64,000 bases of DNA, taken from positions 1 through 64,000 of the forward strand of contig NZ_JBDIAQ010000001.1 of NCBI RefSeq assembly GCF_039812505.1, read 5' to 3'. The stretch is from Intrasporangium_A sp039812505. GTDB lineage: Bacteria; Actinomycetota; Actinomycetes; Actinomycetales; Dermatophilaceae. Positions within the stretch are counted from its first letter, which is position 1; every line of letters begins with the position of its first letter. A program made the position numbers and the translations under genes. Shown here in pieces: positions 57,196-64,000 of this stretch. Under the pieces are notes generated by a model. That model saw only the letters and a list, made by a program, of their open reading frames with translations. It searched no databases and had not been told where the DNA came from.

Positions 57196-57882
57196 TCAGC
57201 CCCGGTCGCGAACGCGGGCCCGGGTCGCCCCGTCGGGGTGCGGCGTCTCCGGTACCGGGTGCACCTTGGGCACCCGGGCCAGGGCTCGGGACAGCAGCTC
57301 GGCGGCCTCGTCCCGCAGGGTCAGCGCGTTGCGCAGGTCGAGCCGCAGGCGCGGGTAGCTCGGGTGCTCACGCTGGACGTGGAAACCGGCCCGCTGCAGG
57401 TCGGCCAGCTCGGGGATGCACGGGTGGTGGCCGAGTGCGCTGGGGCGGGCCCCGATCGCATCCAGTGACCGCGCCCGGTGCCGCAGGGCGTCCTTGGCGG
57501 CGGCCTGGACCAGGGTCTTGCGCAGCCCACGCCCGCGCGACCGGTCGGCCACCGCCAGCGCCACGAGCATGACGGTGGCCGGGTCCGACGGCCCGGTGGC
57601 GAAGGCGGCCAGCCGCGGGACATGGCGCGCCGGGGCGAGCAGGACGTGTCCCACCGGGGCACCCTCGAGGTAGACCACCCGGCCGGGCGGCCCCCAGTCG
57701 TCGGTCACGGCCCGGACCCATTCGGTGAGCAGCGTCAGCGGCTCGGGACCCCCGCGGTAGCCGTTGCGCGGGAGCGTCTGCCAGTACGTGCACGGGGCGC
57801 AGGAGCCGACCAGGTCGGCGACCGTGTCGGGAGTGAGCAGCCGGACCTCGCGTCTGCCCACCCGTGCCACCGGCCCGTCCAT
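57196..57882 (-). CDS. GNAT family N-acetyltransferase
   Basis: The 228-residue protein has a GNAT core with the acetyl-CoA pyrophosphate loop in VALAVADRSRGRGLRKTLVQ and the C-terminal strand-helix FHVQREHPSYPRLRLDLRNA. The N-terminus has CAPCTYWQTLPRNGY, seen in a group of actinobacterial acetyltransferases with a Cys/Trp-rich start. The substrate is unknown. The start at 57882 is supported by the conserved N-terminal segment. It lies alone, divergent from the reductase gene at 57963, which shares an 80-base promoter gap. Confidence 0.85.
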   Translation of the reverse strand: MDGPVARVGRREVRLLTPDTVADLVGSCAPCTYWQTLPRNGYRGGPEPLTLLTEWVRAVTDDWGPPGRVVYLEGAPVGHVLLAPARHVPRLAAFATGPSDPATVMLVALAVADRSRGRGLRKTLVQAAAKDALRHRARSLDAIGARPSALGHHPCIPELADLQRAGFHVQREHPSYPRLRLDLRNALTLRDEAAELLSRALARVPKVHPVPETPHPDGATRARVRDRG

Positions 57883-57962
57883 GTCCCTATTCTGCCCACG
57901 TCCGCAAGGGGGCAGTTGCGCCGGTGCGGGGTGAGCGGCATACCCGAACTACGGTGGGAGGC

Positions 57963-58985
57963 ATGAGCGAACCGGGCACCTACGTCGAGAAGTCCTTCAC
58001 CCGAGACACCCGCTACCTGACCGACCGCATCACGCGCGACGGCCGCGACGGCTGGCCGGTGCAGCCGGGTCGCTACCGGCTCGTCGTGGCCCGGGCCTGC
58101 CCGTGGGCCAACCGTGCCATCATCGTGCGGCGCCTGCTCGGCCTCGAGGACGCGCTCTCGATGGGCATCTGCGGGCCGACGCACGACAAGCGCAGCTGGA
58201 CCTTCGACCTGGACCCCGACGGCCTCGACCCGGTGCTGCGCATCCCGCGCATCCAGAACGCCTACTTCCGGCGCGACCCCGACTACCCGCGCGGCATCAC
58301 CGTCCCGGCGATCGTCGACGTCCCGAGTGGCGCCGTGGTGACCAACGACTTCAAGCAGATCACCGTCGACCTGGAGACCCAGTGGGTCGACCTGCACCGG
58401 GCGGGCGCGCCCGACCTGTACCCCGAGGCTCTGCGCGACGAGATCGAGGCCGTCGCCGAGCCGATCTACCAGGACATCAACAACGGCGTCTACAAGTGCG
58501 GCTTCGCCGGCTCGCAGCAGTCGTACGAGGAGAACTACCGGCGCCTGTTCGACCGGCTCGACGAGGTGTCCGAGCGGCTGCGCACCCGGCGCTACCTGGT
58601 CGGCCAGCACATCACCGAGGCGGACGTGCGGCTGTTCACCACGCTGGTGCGCTTCGACCCGGTCTACCACGGGCACTTCAAGTGCAACCGGAGCAAGCTG
58701 ACGGAGATGCCGGTGCTCTGGGCCTACGCGCGCGACCTGTTCCAGACGCCCGGGTTCGGCGACACGGTCGACTTCACGCACATCAAGCAGCACTACTACG
58801 TCGTGCACCACGACGTGAACCCGACCGGGATCGTGCCGCTCGGCCCGGACCTGAGCGGGTGGGCAACCCCCCACCACCGCGAGGAGCTGGGCGGTTCGCC
58901 GTTCGGGGACGGCACCCCACCGGGGCCGGTGCGCGAGCCTGTCGACCCGGCGCACAACCCCGTGCTGTCGGCGGTGCACGCCTAG
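57963..58985 (+). CDS. Xi-class glutathione/mycothiol S-transferase, glutathionyl-hydroquinone-reductase-like
   Basis: The 340-residue protein has a thioredoxin-fold N-terminal domain with the catalytic Cys in ARACPWANRAIIVRRLLGLE. A helical C-terminal domain follows (about 170-290), with RYLVGQHITEADVRLFTTLV and DINNGVYKCGFAGSQQSYEE typical of the ECM4/Xi class. It reduces thiol conjugates of hydroquinones; in actinobacteria mycothiol is the probable thiol. TACGGT at 57950-57955 lies seven bases before ATG 57963. A GGGAGG overlaps that gap, so leaderless or very short-leader translation is likely. Confidence 0.93.
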   Translation: MSEPGTYVEKSFTRDTRYLTDRITRDGRDGWPVQPGRYRLVVARACPWANRAIIVRRLLGLEDALSMGICGPTHDKRSWTFDLDPDGLDPVLRIPRIQNAYFRRDPDYPRGITVPAIVDVPSGAVVTNDFKQITVDLETQWVDLHRAGAPDLYPEALRDEIEAVAEPIYQDINNGVYKCGFAGSQQSYEENYRRLFDRLDEVSERLRTRRYLVGQHITEADVRLFTTLVRFDPVYHGHFKCNRSKLTEMPVLWAYARDLFQTPGFGDTVDFTHIKQHYYVVHHDVNPTGIVPLGPDLSGWATPHHREELGGSPFGDGTPPGPVREPVDPAHNPVLSAVHA

Positions 58986-58989
58986 GGAA

Positions 58990-59014
58990 TGCCGCCGGGC
59001 TGCCTTGGGCGGCA
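58990..59014. terminator. Weak bidirectional hairpin between convergent genes
   Basis: TGCCGCC and GGCGGCA form a 7-bp stem with an 11-base loop, just after the reductase stop and before the phosphoesterase stop. Confidence 0.5.
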
Positions 59015-59046
59015 GCGCACCCGCGGAGTGGCCGGGTGTCTCGGGC

Positions 59047-59964
59047 TCAGGCCTCACCGGACCGGTCGGGCGGCGGGTGTTTGCGGGCGAACACGGCTCT
59101 GCGGCGGTCGGTCGGCACGGCCGCCAGATAGGCCCGGACCTCGTCGTTGAGCGCCGGCCAGGTCTCGCTCCGGGCGACCGGGACCACGGAGCCGACGACC
59201 TGGTCGTCGTGCACCTCGACGAGGTTCCAGGACTGGGGGCCGTCGAGCGCCATCAGCCGCTCCGGCGGCGCGCCGGCGTCGTCGACGTAGCAGACGCCGC
59301 CGGCGACGAAGACGGGGACCGTCCCAAGGGTGCCGAAGCTGGTCACGTGCAGGTGGCCGCCGAGGATCGCCCGAACGTCCGAGCCGCCGATCATCGCGCG
59401 CAGCCGGTCCGGCTCCCGGAAGTCGAGCAGCTGCATCCACGGGGAGTGGTAGGCGATCGGCGGGTGGTGCATGACCAGGACGGTCCCGTGCGGGGCGGGG
59501 GTCGCGAGCTGCCTTGCCAACCAGTCGAGCTGTTCGTCGGACAGGCCCCCGTCGTGGTGACCGGGCACGGCCGTGTCGAGTGCGATCACGCGCAACCCGC
59601 GCACCGTCGTCACGGTGTCCTGCGGCGCGTCCGTGTCGACGCCGAAGAGGACCTGGGCCAGGGGGCGTCGCTCGTCGTGGTTGCCGCCGGTCCACACGAC
59701 GGCGGCGTGCAGCCGCGCGGCGACGGGCTCGACCAGCTCGCGCAGCAGCCGGTATGCCGCCGGGTCACCCGTGTCGGTCAGGTCCCCGGACAGCACGAGC
59801 AGGTCGATGCGCTGGTCGGTCGACTCGACCCGGTGCAGCGCGGCCCGCAGCTGAGCCGCGGTGTCGATCCGGCCGTGCAGCAGCGTGCCGTCGGCGAGCA
59901 GGTGCGGGTCGGACAGGTGGGCGATGACGTGCGTCGGGATCCGGGTCGTCGCGGCGACTGCCAT
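59047..59964 (-). CDS. Calcineurin-like metallophosphoesterase (CpdA/Rv0805-like)
   Basis: The 305-residue protein has all metal-binding blocks: HLSDPHLLAD, LVLSGDLTDTGD, WTGGNHDERRPL, VMHHPPIAYH and LGGHLHVTSFG. This is the class III cyclic nucleotide phosphodiesterase pattern, which includes 3',5'-cAMP hydrolases and phospholipid phosphoesterases. The short helical C-terminal extension (about 265-305) is Arg-rich. It is 88 bases downstream in orientation from the Nei-type glycosylase gene. Substrate preference cannot be decided from sequence. Confidence 0.93.
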   Translation of the reverse strand: MAVAATTRIPTHVIAHLSDPHLLADGTLLHGRIDTAAQLRAALHRVESTDQRIDLLVLSGDLTDTGDPAAYRLLRELVEPVAARLHAAVVWTGGNHDERRPLAQVLFGVDTDAPQDTVTTVRGLRVIALDTAVPGHHDGGLSDEQLDWLARQLATPAPHGTVLVMHHPPIAYHSPWMQLLDFREPDRLRAMIGGSDVRAILGGHLHVTSFGTLGTVPVFVAGGVCYVDDAGAPPERLMALDGPQSWNLVEVHDDQVVGSVVPVARSETWPALNDEVRAYLAAVPTDRRRAVFARKHPPPDRSGEA

Positions 59965-60052
59965 GGCGCGAGCCTATGCCGACCTCATGCGCCCGCTCAG
60001 CGCCGTCGCGACGGCTGGACTGGCGCGAGCCTGTGCCGACCGCGCGCCCGGC

Positions 60053-60910
60053 TCAGCGCCGGGTCTGACAGCCCGGGCACCAGTAGAGCATCCGACCGGC
60101 CACCTTCTGGCCCACCACGGTGCTCCCGCACCGGTCACAGGTCTCGCCCGCCCGGTGGTAGGTGGCGAAGCGGCGCTCGAAGAACTCCCCGAGCCGCTCA
60201 CCGGTCAGCGCCGCGGTGATCGGGCGCACGCTGCCGTCGGCCACAATTCGCTCCGCCTCGTCGACCTGGTCGTCCAGCGTCAGGATCTGCCCGAACGCCA
60301 CTCCCAGCGGGAGCAGCCGGACGAGGTCCGACCAGATCTCCCACCACAGGTCGACGGCCAGCTCGCGGCCGGGGGTGAGCGGGTCGATCCGGTGCCGGTA
60401 CAGCACCTCGCAGCGGTAGACGTTGCCGATCCCGGCGAGCACGGCCTGGTCGAGCAGGAGGGCGCCGATACCCCGCCTGGTACGCCGGATCCTCGCCAGG
60501 GCGACCTCGGGGGCGGCGGCCGGATCGAGCGGGTCCGGGCCGAGCGCGGCCCGGACGGACCGGCGGGTGTCGCGGTCGACGAGCGCACAGACCATCGGAC
60601 CACGCAGGTCGGCGTAGTGCTGCGCCCCGACCAGCCGCAACCGGACCGTGCCGGCCGGGGCGGGCGGCTGGTGAGCAAAAGGGATGACCGGGAAGGTGCC
60701 GATCAGGCCGAGGTGGACGTGCAGGATCCGGTCCCCGATCTCGACGAACAGGTGCTTCCCGGCGGCGGTCGCGTCCTCCAGGACGCGTCCGTCCAGCCGA
60801 GCGGCGTCCGCGGCGAACCGTCCCTGCGGGCTGGTCGCGGAGACGCGACGGTCCCCGAACGCACGGGTCAGGCGAGCGGCCAGGGCATGGATCGTGTGGC
60901 CCTCCGGCAC
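60053..60910 (-). CDS. Nei/Fpg-family DNA glycosylase-AP lyase (Nei2-like)
   Basis: The 285-residue protein starts with PEGHTIHALAARLTRAFGDR, the catalytic Pro and Glu of the family. The helix-two-turn-helix region lies near LLDQAVLAGIGNVYRCEVLY, and a C-terminal zinc finger is present (CDRCGSTVVGQ, YWCPGCQTRR). It removes oxidised pyrimidines and cuts the abasic site. It ends a short run after parB, four bases from the parB stop, in the same direction. The GHTIH start places it with the Nei2 subgroup of actinobacteria. Confidence 0.94.
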   Translation of the reverse strand: MPEGHTIHALAARLTRAFGDRRVSATSPQGRFAADAARLDGRVLEDATAAGKHLFVEIGDRILHVHLGLIGTFPVIPFAHQPPAPAGTVRLRLVGAQHYADLRGPMVCALVDRDTRRSVRAALGPDPLDPAAAPEVALARIRRTRRGIGALLLDQAVLAGIGNVYRCEVLYRHRIDPLTPGRELAVDLWWEIWSDLVRLLPLGVAFGQILTLDDQVDEAERIVADGSVRPITAALTGERLGEFFERRFATYHRAGETCDRCGSTVVGQKVAGRMLYWCPGCQTRR

Positions 60911-60914
60911 CGGG

Positions 60915-62090
60915 TCAGCCCAGGTCCTCGACGCCCATCAGCGTGAGGATCCGCTGGAGATCCTCGACCGAGGCGAACTCCACGGTGATCCTCCCCTTGC
61001 GGCGGCCCAAGGTGATCCCCACCCGGGTGTCGAGGCGGTCCGCCAACGTCGTGGTGTAGTCGTCCAGCTGGGGGTGCCGCGTGCCGGGGCGGGCGTGCTG
61101 CCGGGCGGGCGGCGCCGTGGGCGCGTCGCCGAGCGTGACGATCTCCTCCACGGTTCGCACGGACAGCCCCTCGGCCACGATCCGCTGGGCCAGTCGCTCC
61201 ATCGCGGCGGCGTCGGTCAGGCCCAGCAGGGCACGGGCGTGGCCCGCGGAGAGCACCCCGGCCGCGACCCGTCGTTGCACGAGCGGCGGCAGCCGCAGCA
61301 GGCGCAGCGTGTTGGAGACCTGCGGCCGCGAGCGCCCGATCCGCGTGGCGAGCTCGTCCTGGGTGCACCCGAAGTCCTCGAGCAGCTGCTGGTAGGCGGC
61401 AGCCTCCTCGAGCGGGTTCAGCGCGGTGCGGTGCAGGTTCTCCAGCAGGGCGTCGCGCAGCAGCTCGTCGTCCGGGGTGTCCTTGATGATGGCCGGGACG
61501 AATTCGAGGCCGGCTGCCTGCGCCGCCCGCCAGCGGCGCTCGCCCATCACGAGCTCGTACCGGACGCTGCCGTCCGGGCCGCCCGCGGCGGTGTCGGCCG
61601 GCGCGTCCGACGCTTCCGCCGCGATCCAGCGGAGCACGACGGGCTGCAGGATGCCGATCTCGTTGACCGACTGCACCAGCTCGGCGAGCTCGTCCGCGTC
61701 GAAGATCGTGCGGGGCTGCCTCGGGTTGGGCCGGATCGCCGTGACCGGCACCTCGGCGAAAACCGCGCCGGGCACGGGCGCGAGGCTGCTGTCGGCCGGG
61801 TCCGGGTGTCCCGCCGGGTCGCTCCGCTCGGACCGGGCGCCGTCAGCGGCCCCGGCTCCCATCGCTTCGGGGTCACCCGGCCGGTCGGTGCGCGTGAGCG
61901 CGACGGCCGGGGCACCGTCGGGTCCGGCTTCGTCCTCGGGCGGCGCCCCGATCTCCTGCGGCACGCCGCCGGTCGCGCCCGGTTGCCGAGCCGGGAAGAA
62001 GACGTCGACCGGGCGGCCGTTCGGGCCGGGTGGCGCGCTCGGGATCAGCGCCCCCAGCCCGCGCCCCAGCGCCTGCCGCTTGTCCGCCAT
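60915..62090 (-). CDS. parB: Chromosome partitioning protein ParB
   Basis: The 391-residue protein starts MADKRQALGRGLGALIPSAP, the ParA-stimulating motif. A long variable Pro/Gly/Asp-rich linker (20-110) precedes the CTPase/N domain with IRPNPRQPRTIFDADELAEL and MGERRWRAAQAAGLEFVPAI. The central helix-turn-helix (CTQDELATRIGRSRPQVSNT) reads parS. The C-terminal dimer domain begins near QLDDYTTTLADRLDT. It loads and spreads at the two parS sites nearby. ATG 62090 has AGGAGTG upstream. The N-terminal linker is longer than usual. Confidence 0.97.
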   Translation of the reverse strand: MADKRQALGRGLGALIPSAPPGPNGRPVDVFFPARQPGATGGVPQEIGAPPEDEAGPDGAPAVALTRTDRPGDPEAMGAGAADGARSERSDPAGHPDPADSSLAPVPGAVFAEVPVTAIRPNPRQPRTIFDADELAELVQSVNEIGILQPVVLRWIAAEASDAPADTAAGGPDGSVRYELVMGERRWRAAQAAGLEFVPAIIKDTPDDELLRDALLENLHRTALNPLEEAAAYQQLLEDFGCTQDELATRIGRSRPQVSNTLRLLRLPPLVQRRVAAGVLSAGHARALLGLTDAAAMERLAQRIVAEGLSVRTVEEIVTLGDAPTAPPARQHARPGTRHPQLDDYTTTLADRLDTRVGITLGRRKGRITVEFASVEDLQRILTLMGVEDLG

Positions 62091-62209
62091 GGCCCACTCC
62101 TCCTGTGCGTGGCGCGCCTGCGGCGCCTCCCGCAGTCTAGGCGCCGCGCCGTCTCGCATCCGGGCGGCGCTCCGAGGGGCAGAGCTGTTGTTTCCCCGAT
62201 CAGGTCCCA

Positions 62210-62225
62210 TGTTTCACGTGAAACA
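62210..62225. promoter_or_regulatory. parS site between parA and parB
   Basis: TGTTTCACGTGAAACA, a perfect 16-base match to the bacterial parS consensus, in the short gap between the parA stop and the parB start. Confidence 0.97.
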
Positions 62226-62238
62226 CCGACCGGACCGG

Positions 62239-63399
62239 TCAGATCGCGCCCGCCGCCCCCCGCTGCGCGATCTCGCTCGCCGCCTCCAGGTAGGCCAGGG
62301 CACCACTGCTCGACGGGTCGTAGGTCATCACCGTCTCGCTGAAGCTCGGCGCCTCCGAGATCCGGACCGAACGGGGCACGGTCGTGCGCAGCGTCTGCTC
62401 CGGGAAGTGTTCGCGCACCTCCTCGGCGACCTGGGCCGACAGACGGGTGCGGCCGTCGTACATGGTCAGCAGGATCGTCGACACGTGCAGGGCCGCGTTG
62501 AGATGCGACCTGACCAGCTCGATGTTCTTCAGCAGCTGCGAGAGGCCCTCCAGCGCGTAGTACTCGCACTGGATCGGGATGAACACCTCCTCGGCGGCCA
62601 CCAGGGCATTGACCGTGAGCAGTCCCAGGCTCGGCGGGCAGTCGATCAGGACGTAGTCGTAGCCCTGCTCCTCGAGCGCGGCCGCCTGCAGGGCCCGCTT
62701 CAGGCGGGACTCGCGGGCCACGAGGGAGACGAGCTCGATCTCGGCCCCGGCCAGGTCGATAGTCGCGGGTGCGCACCGCAGGCCCGGGACGGCCGCGCAG
62801 GGCTGGACCACCTCGGCCAGCGGCTTGTCCCGGACCAGCACGTCGTAGACCGAGGGCAGGTCGGCGTGGTGGTCGATGCCGAGCGCGGTGCTCGCGTTTC
62901 CCTGCGGGTCGAGGTCGACGACGAGGACCTGCAGCCCGGACTGCGCCAGGGCCGCGGCGGTGTTGACGGCGGTCGTGGTCTTGCCGACCCCGCCCTTCTG
63001 GTTGGCCACCGTCAGCACCCGGGTGCCACCGGCCGGCTTGGGGAAGGCCCGTCCGGTCAGCCGGATGCGTCGCCGCGCGTTCTCTGCCAGCTCCTGCGCG
63101 ACGGGGGTGTCCGGTCCCACGTTAGGGATTTCCGCGGCGAGCTCGGCCCGATCCCGGGCCGCATCGGCCGCCTCCACGTCATCCTGCGGGTCCTCCGGGC
63201 GCTCGACCGGCTCGTCCCCGGCCGGTGGGTCATCCGCCGCCTCGTGTTCCCCGCCCTTCGGCCCGGGTTCCGCAGCGTCCGGCAGGTCGACAGGCGTTTC
63301 ACGTGAAACGGCAGCTCTCGGGTCGGGCCAGCCGAGGCGGCGATCCACTTCGCCCGCCGACTCGGCATCCGGCCAGCCCAGGTTGCTCGACACGGTCAC
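62239..63399 (-). CDS. parA: Chromosome partitioning ATPase ParA
   Basis: The 386-residue protein has an unusually long N-terminal extension (about 120 residues, acidic and Pro-rich, ending in IRLTGRAFPKPAGG). The deviant Walker A follows (VANQKGGVGKTTTAVNTAAA), then LQVLVVDLDPQGNASTALGI and VLIDCPPSLGLLTVNAL. It forms DNA-bound dimers that move ParB-parS complexes. GTG 63399 is chosen for its strong GGAGGTGGAG site. A second parS-like palindrome (63295-63310) is part of the coding sequence and is read as AVSRETP, inside the extension. Confidence 0.97.
   Translation of the reverse strand: MTVSSNLGWPDAESAGEVDRRLGWPDPRAAVSRETPVDLPDAAEPGPKGGEHEAADDPPAGDEPVERPEDPQDDVEAADAARDRAELAAEIPNVGPDTPVAQELAENARRRIRLTGRAFPKPAGGTRVLTVANQKGGVGKTTTAVNTAAALAQSGLQVLVVDLDPQGNASTALGIDHHADLPSVYDVLVRDKPLAEVVQPCAAVPGLRCAPATIDLAGAEIELVSLVARESRLKRALQAAALEEQGYDYVLIDCPPSLGLLTVNALVAAEEVFIPIQCEYYALEGLSQLLKNIELVRSHLNAALHVSTILLTMYDGRTRLSAQVAEEVREHFPEQTLRTTVPRSVRISEAPSFSETVMTYDPSSSGALAYLEAASEIAQRGAAGAI
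63295..63310. promoter_or_regulatory. Second parS site, inside parA
   Basis: CGTTTCACGTGAAACG shares the 14-base core of parS and is itself a perfect palindrome. Only the outermost bases differ from the consensus. Confidence 0.93.
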
Positions 63400-63474
63400 T
63401 GGGACTCCACCTCCGGGAGCTCGATCGGGATGGGCAGCCGGTCGTACCTGACCCGGTCCGCGGCGGGCTGCACC

Positions 63475-64000
63475 TCAGCCACCGCGCCGCACTCTCGCAC
63501 CACGACCGGTCACGTTACCGTCGCGTCTGCCCCGATGGCGGTCCTGCCGCCGGCGTGCCGAGCCGGCACTCGTGCGGCCGCCGGCCCGCAACGACCGCAC
63601 GTCGACCGACCGGTCGAGCACGAGCCGAAGCACGGTCGTCTCGCCGACTCCTGCGGGGTCGGTGATTGCGATGGCCTCGGCACGTCCCACCCCGAGGCGG
63701 CGCAGCTCTCCCTCGGCCCGGGCCAGCTCCGTCCTGCCGTGACCGCCCTTGAGGGCCAGCAGCTGTCCCGGGACGTCGAGCAGCGGCAGCGTCCACTCGG
63801 CGAGCCGGACGATCCCGGTGACCGCACGAGCGGTCACCCATGGCGCGGTCAGCTCGCCCCAGAGGGACTCGGCCCGAGCGGTGTGCACGGTGACGTTGGA
63901 CAGCGCGAGCTCGGCCACCGCGCAGGTGAGCCACGTGGTCCGCCGGGCCAGCGGCTCGACGAGGTGCACCTCCAGATCAGGGCGGGTGATCGCCAGGACC
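63475..64000 (-). CDS. rsmG: 16S rRNA (guanine-N7) methyltransferase RsmG, 5' part beyond the window
   Basis: The minus-strand frame enters at the right window edge reading VLAITRPDLEVHLVEPLARR, followed by TTWLTCAVAELALSNVTVHT. This matches the SAM-binding second half of RsmG (GidB); motif I and the start lie outside the window. LLDVPGQLLALKGGHGRTEL is the family LxPGGxLxALKG region. The C-terminal 35 residues (RRRQDRHRGRRDGNVTG) are a basic, non-conserved tail. RsmG methylates G527 of 16S rRNA. It is the first gene of an rsmG-parA-parB run typical of the origin region. Confidence 0.9.
   Translation of the reverse strand, partial: VLAITRPDLEVHLVEPLARRTTWLTCAVAELALSNVTVHTARAESLWGELTAPWVTARAVTGIVRLAEWTLPLLDVPGQLLALKGGHGRTELARAEGELRRLGVGRAEAIAITDPAGVGETTVLRLVLDRSVDVRSLRAGGRTSAGSARRRQDRHRGRRDGNVTGRGARVRRGG

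Overview
The window is about 64 kb of very GC-rich DNA. Its gene order matches the origin-proximal region of an actinobacterial chromosome. Going leftward from the right end, the sequence shows rsmG (cut by the window edge), parA and parB with two parS sites, a CwlM-like amidase, trxA, trxB, a MviN-type pseudokinase, a DUF6049 membrane protein, a NUDIX hydrolase and a CCA-adding enzyme. After these come ino1, a PadR regulator, a class A penicillin-binding protein, a GT87-like membrane protein, rpsF-ssb-rpsR-rplI and dnaB. From memory, these two blocks lie on one arm in Streptomyces and on opposite sides of oriC in Mycobacterium. GTG starts, leaderless promoters, a mycothiol-era reductase and the gene content point to a Micrococcales actinobacterium. 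Intrasporangiaceae or a relative is my guess, not something the sequence proves. dnaA and oriC should lie beyond position 64000. I see no rRNA, tRNA or CRISPR array.

Region by region: 1-5.6 kb holds an HtrA-like secreted protease, small genes of uncertain ends and a NarL-type two-component pair. 5.7-13.2 kb is a decaying accessory region. It contains an alpha/beta hydrolase, a sugar dehydrogenase and a cyclophilin-like lipoprotein broken by small indels, an MFS transporter broken by a nonsense codon and by an intact IS1595-family element with an 8-bp target duplication, a methyltransferase, and recombinase remnants. A BrnTA-like toxin-antitoxin pair and a TPR protein follow up to 14.5 kb. 15-18 kb is dnaB carrying two inteins, with a cluster of DnaA-box-like sequences upstream. 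18.5-23 kb has small membrane proteins, an AlkD-like repair protein, a MATE transporter and a PfkB-family kinase. 23.4-25.3 kb is the ribosomal protein/SSB operon. 25.5-29.7 kb is a polyhydroxyalkanoate cluster (synthase, hydratase, XRE regulator, phasin, depolymerase-like hydrolase).

29.8-38 kb holds envelope and inositol genes, a protein of unknown function with an AGNRAV-type motif, and a 1-Cys peroxiredoxin. 38.1-43.5 kb is the most interesting block: a cytoplasmic-looking subtilase, a 938-residue TPR-CHAT protein, a small conserved-looking protein and an ECF sigma factor, bounded by strong bidirectional terminators. This layout suggests a protease-controlled transcription switch. 43.6-52.7 kb is the cell-wall/thioredoxin block, but the MurJ flippase and SigM expected there are absent. 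52.9-61 kb has a SHOCT membrane protein, an ABC exporter with its two-component system, a GNAT protein, a glutathionyl-hydroquinone-reductase-like protein, a metallophosphoesterase and a Nei-type DNA glycosylase. 61-64 kb is parB, parA and rsmG.

Two features spread across the window deserve attention. The word GCGGCATAC (or its complement) occurs about 25 times, far above chance. At least seven genes start 6-7 bases after a TANNNT -10 hexamer, which implies leaderless transcription is common here.
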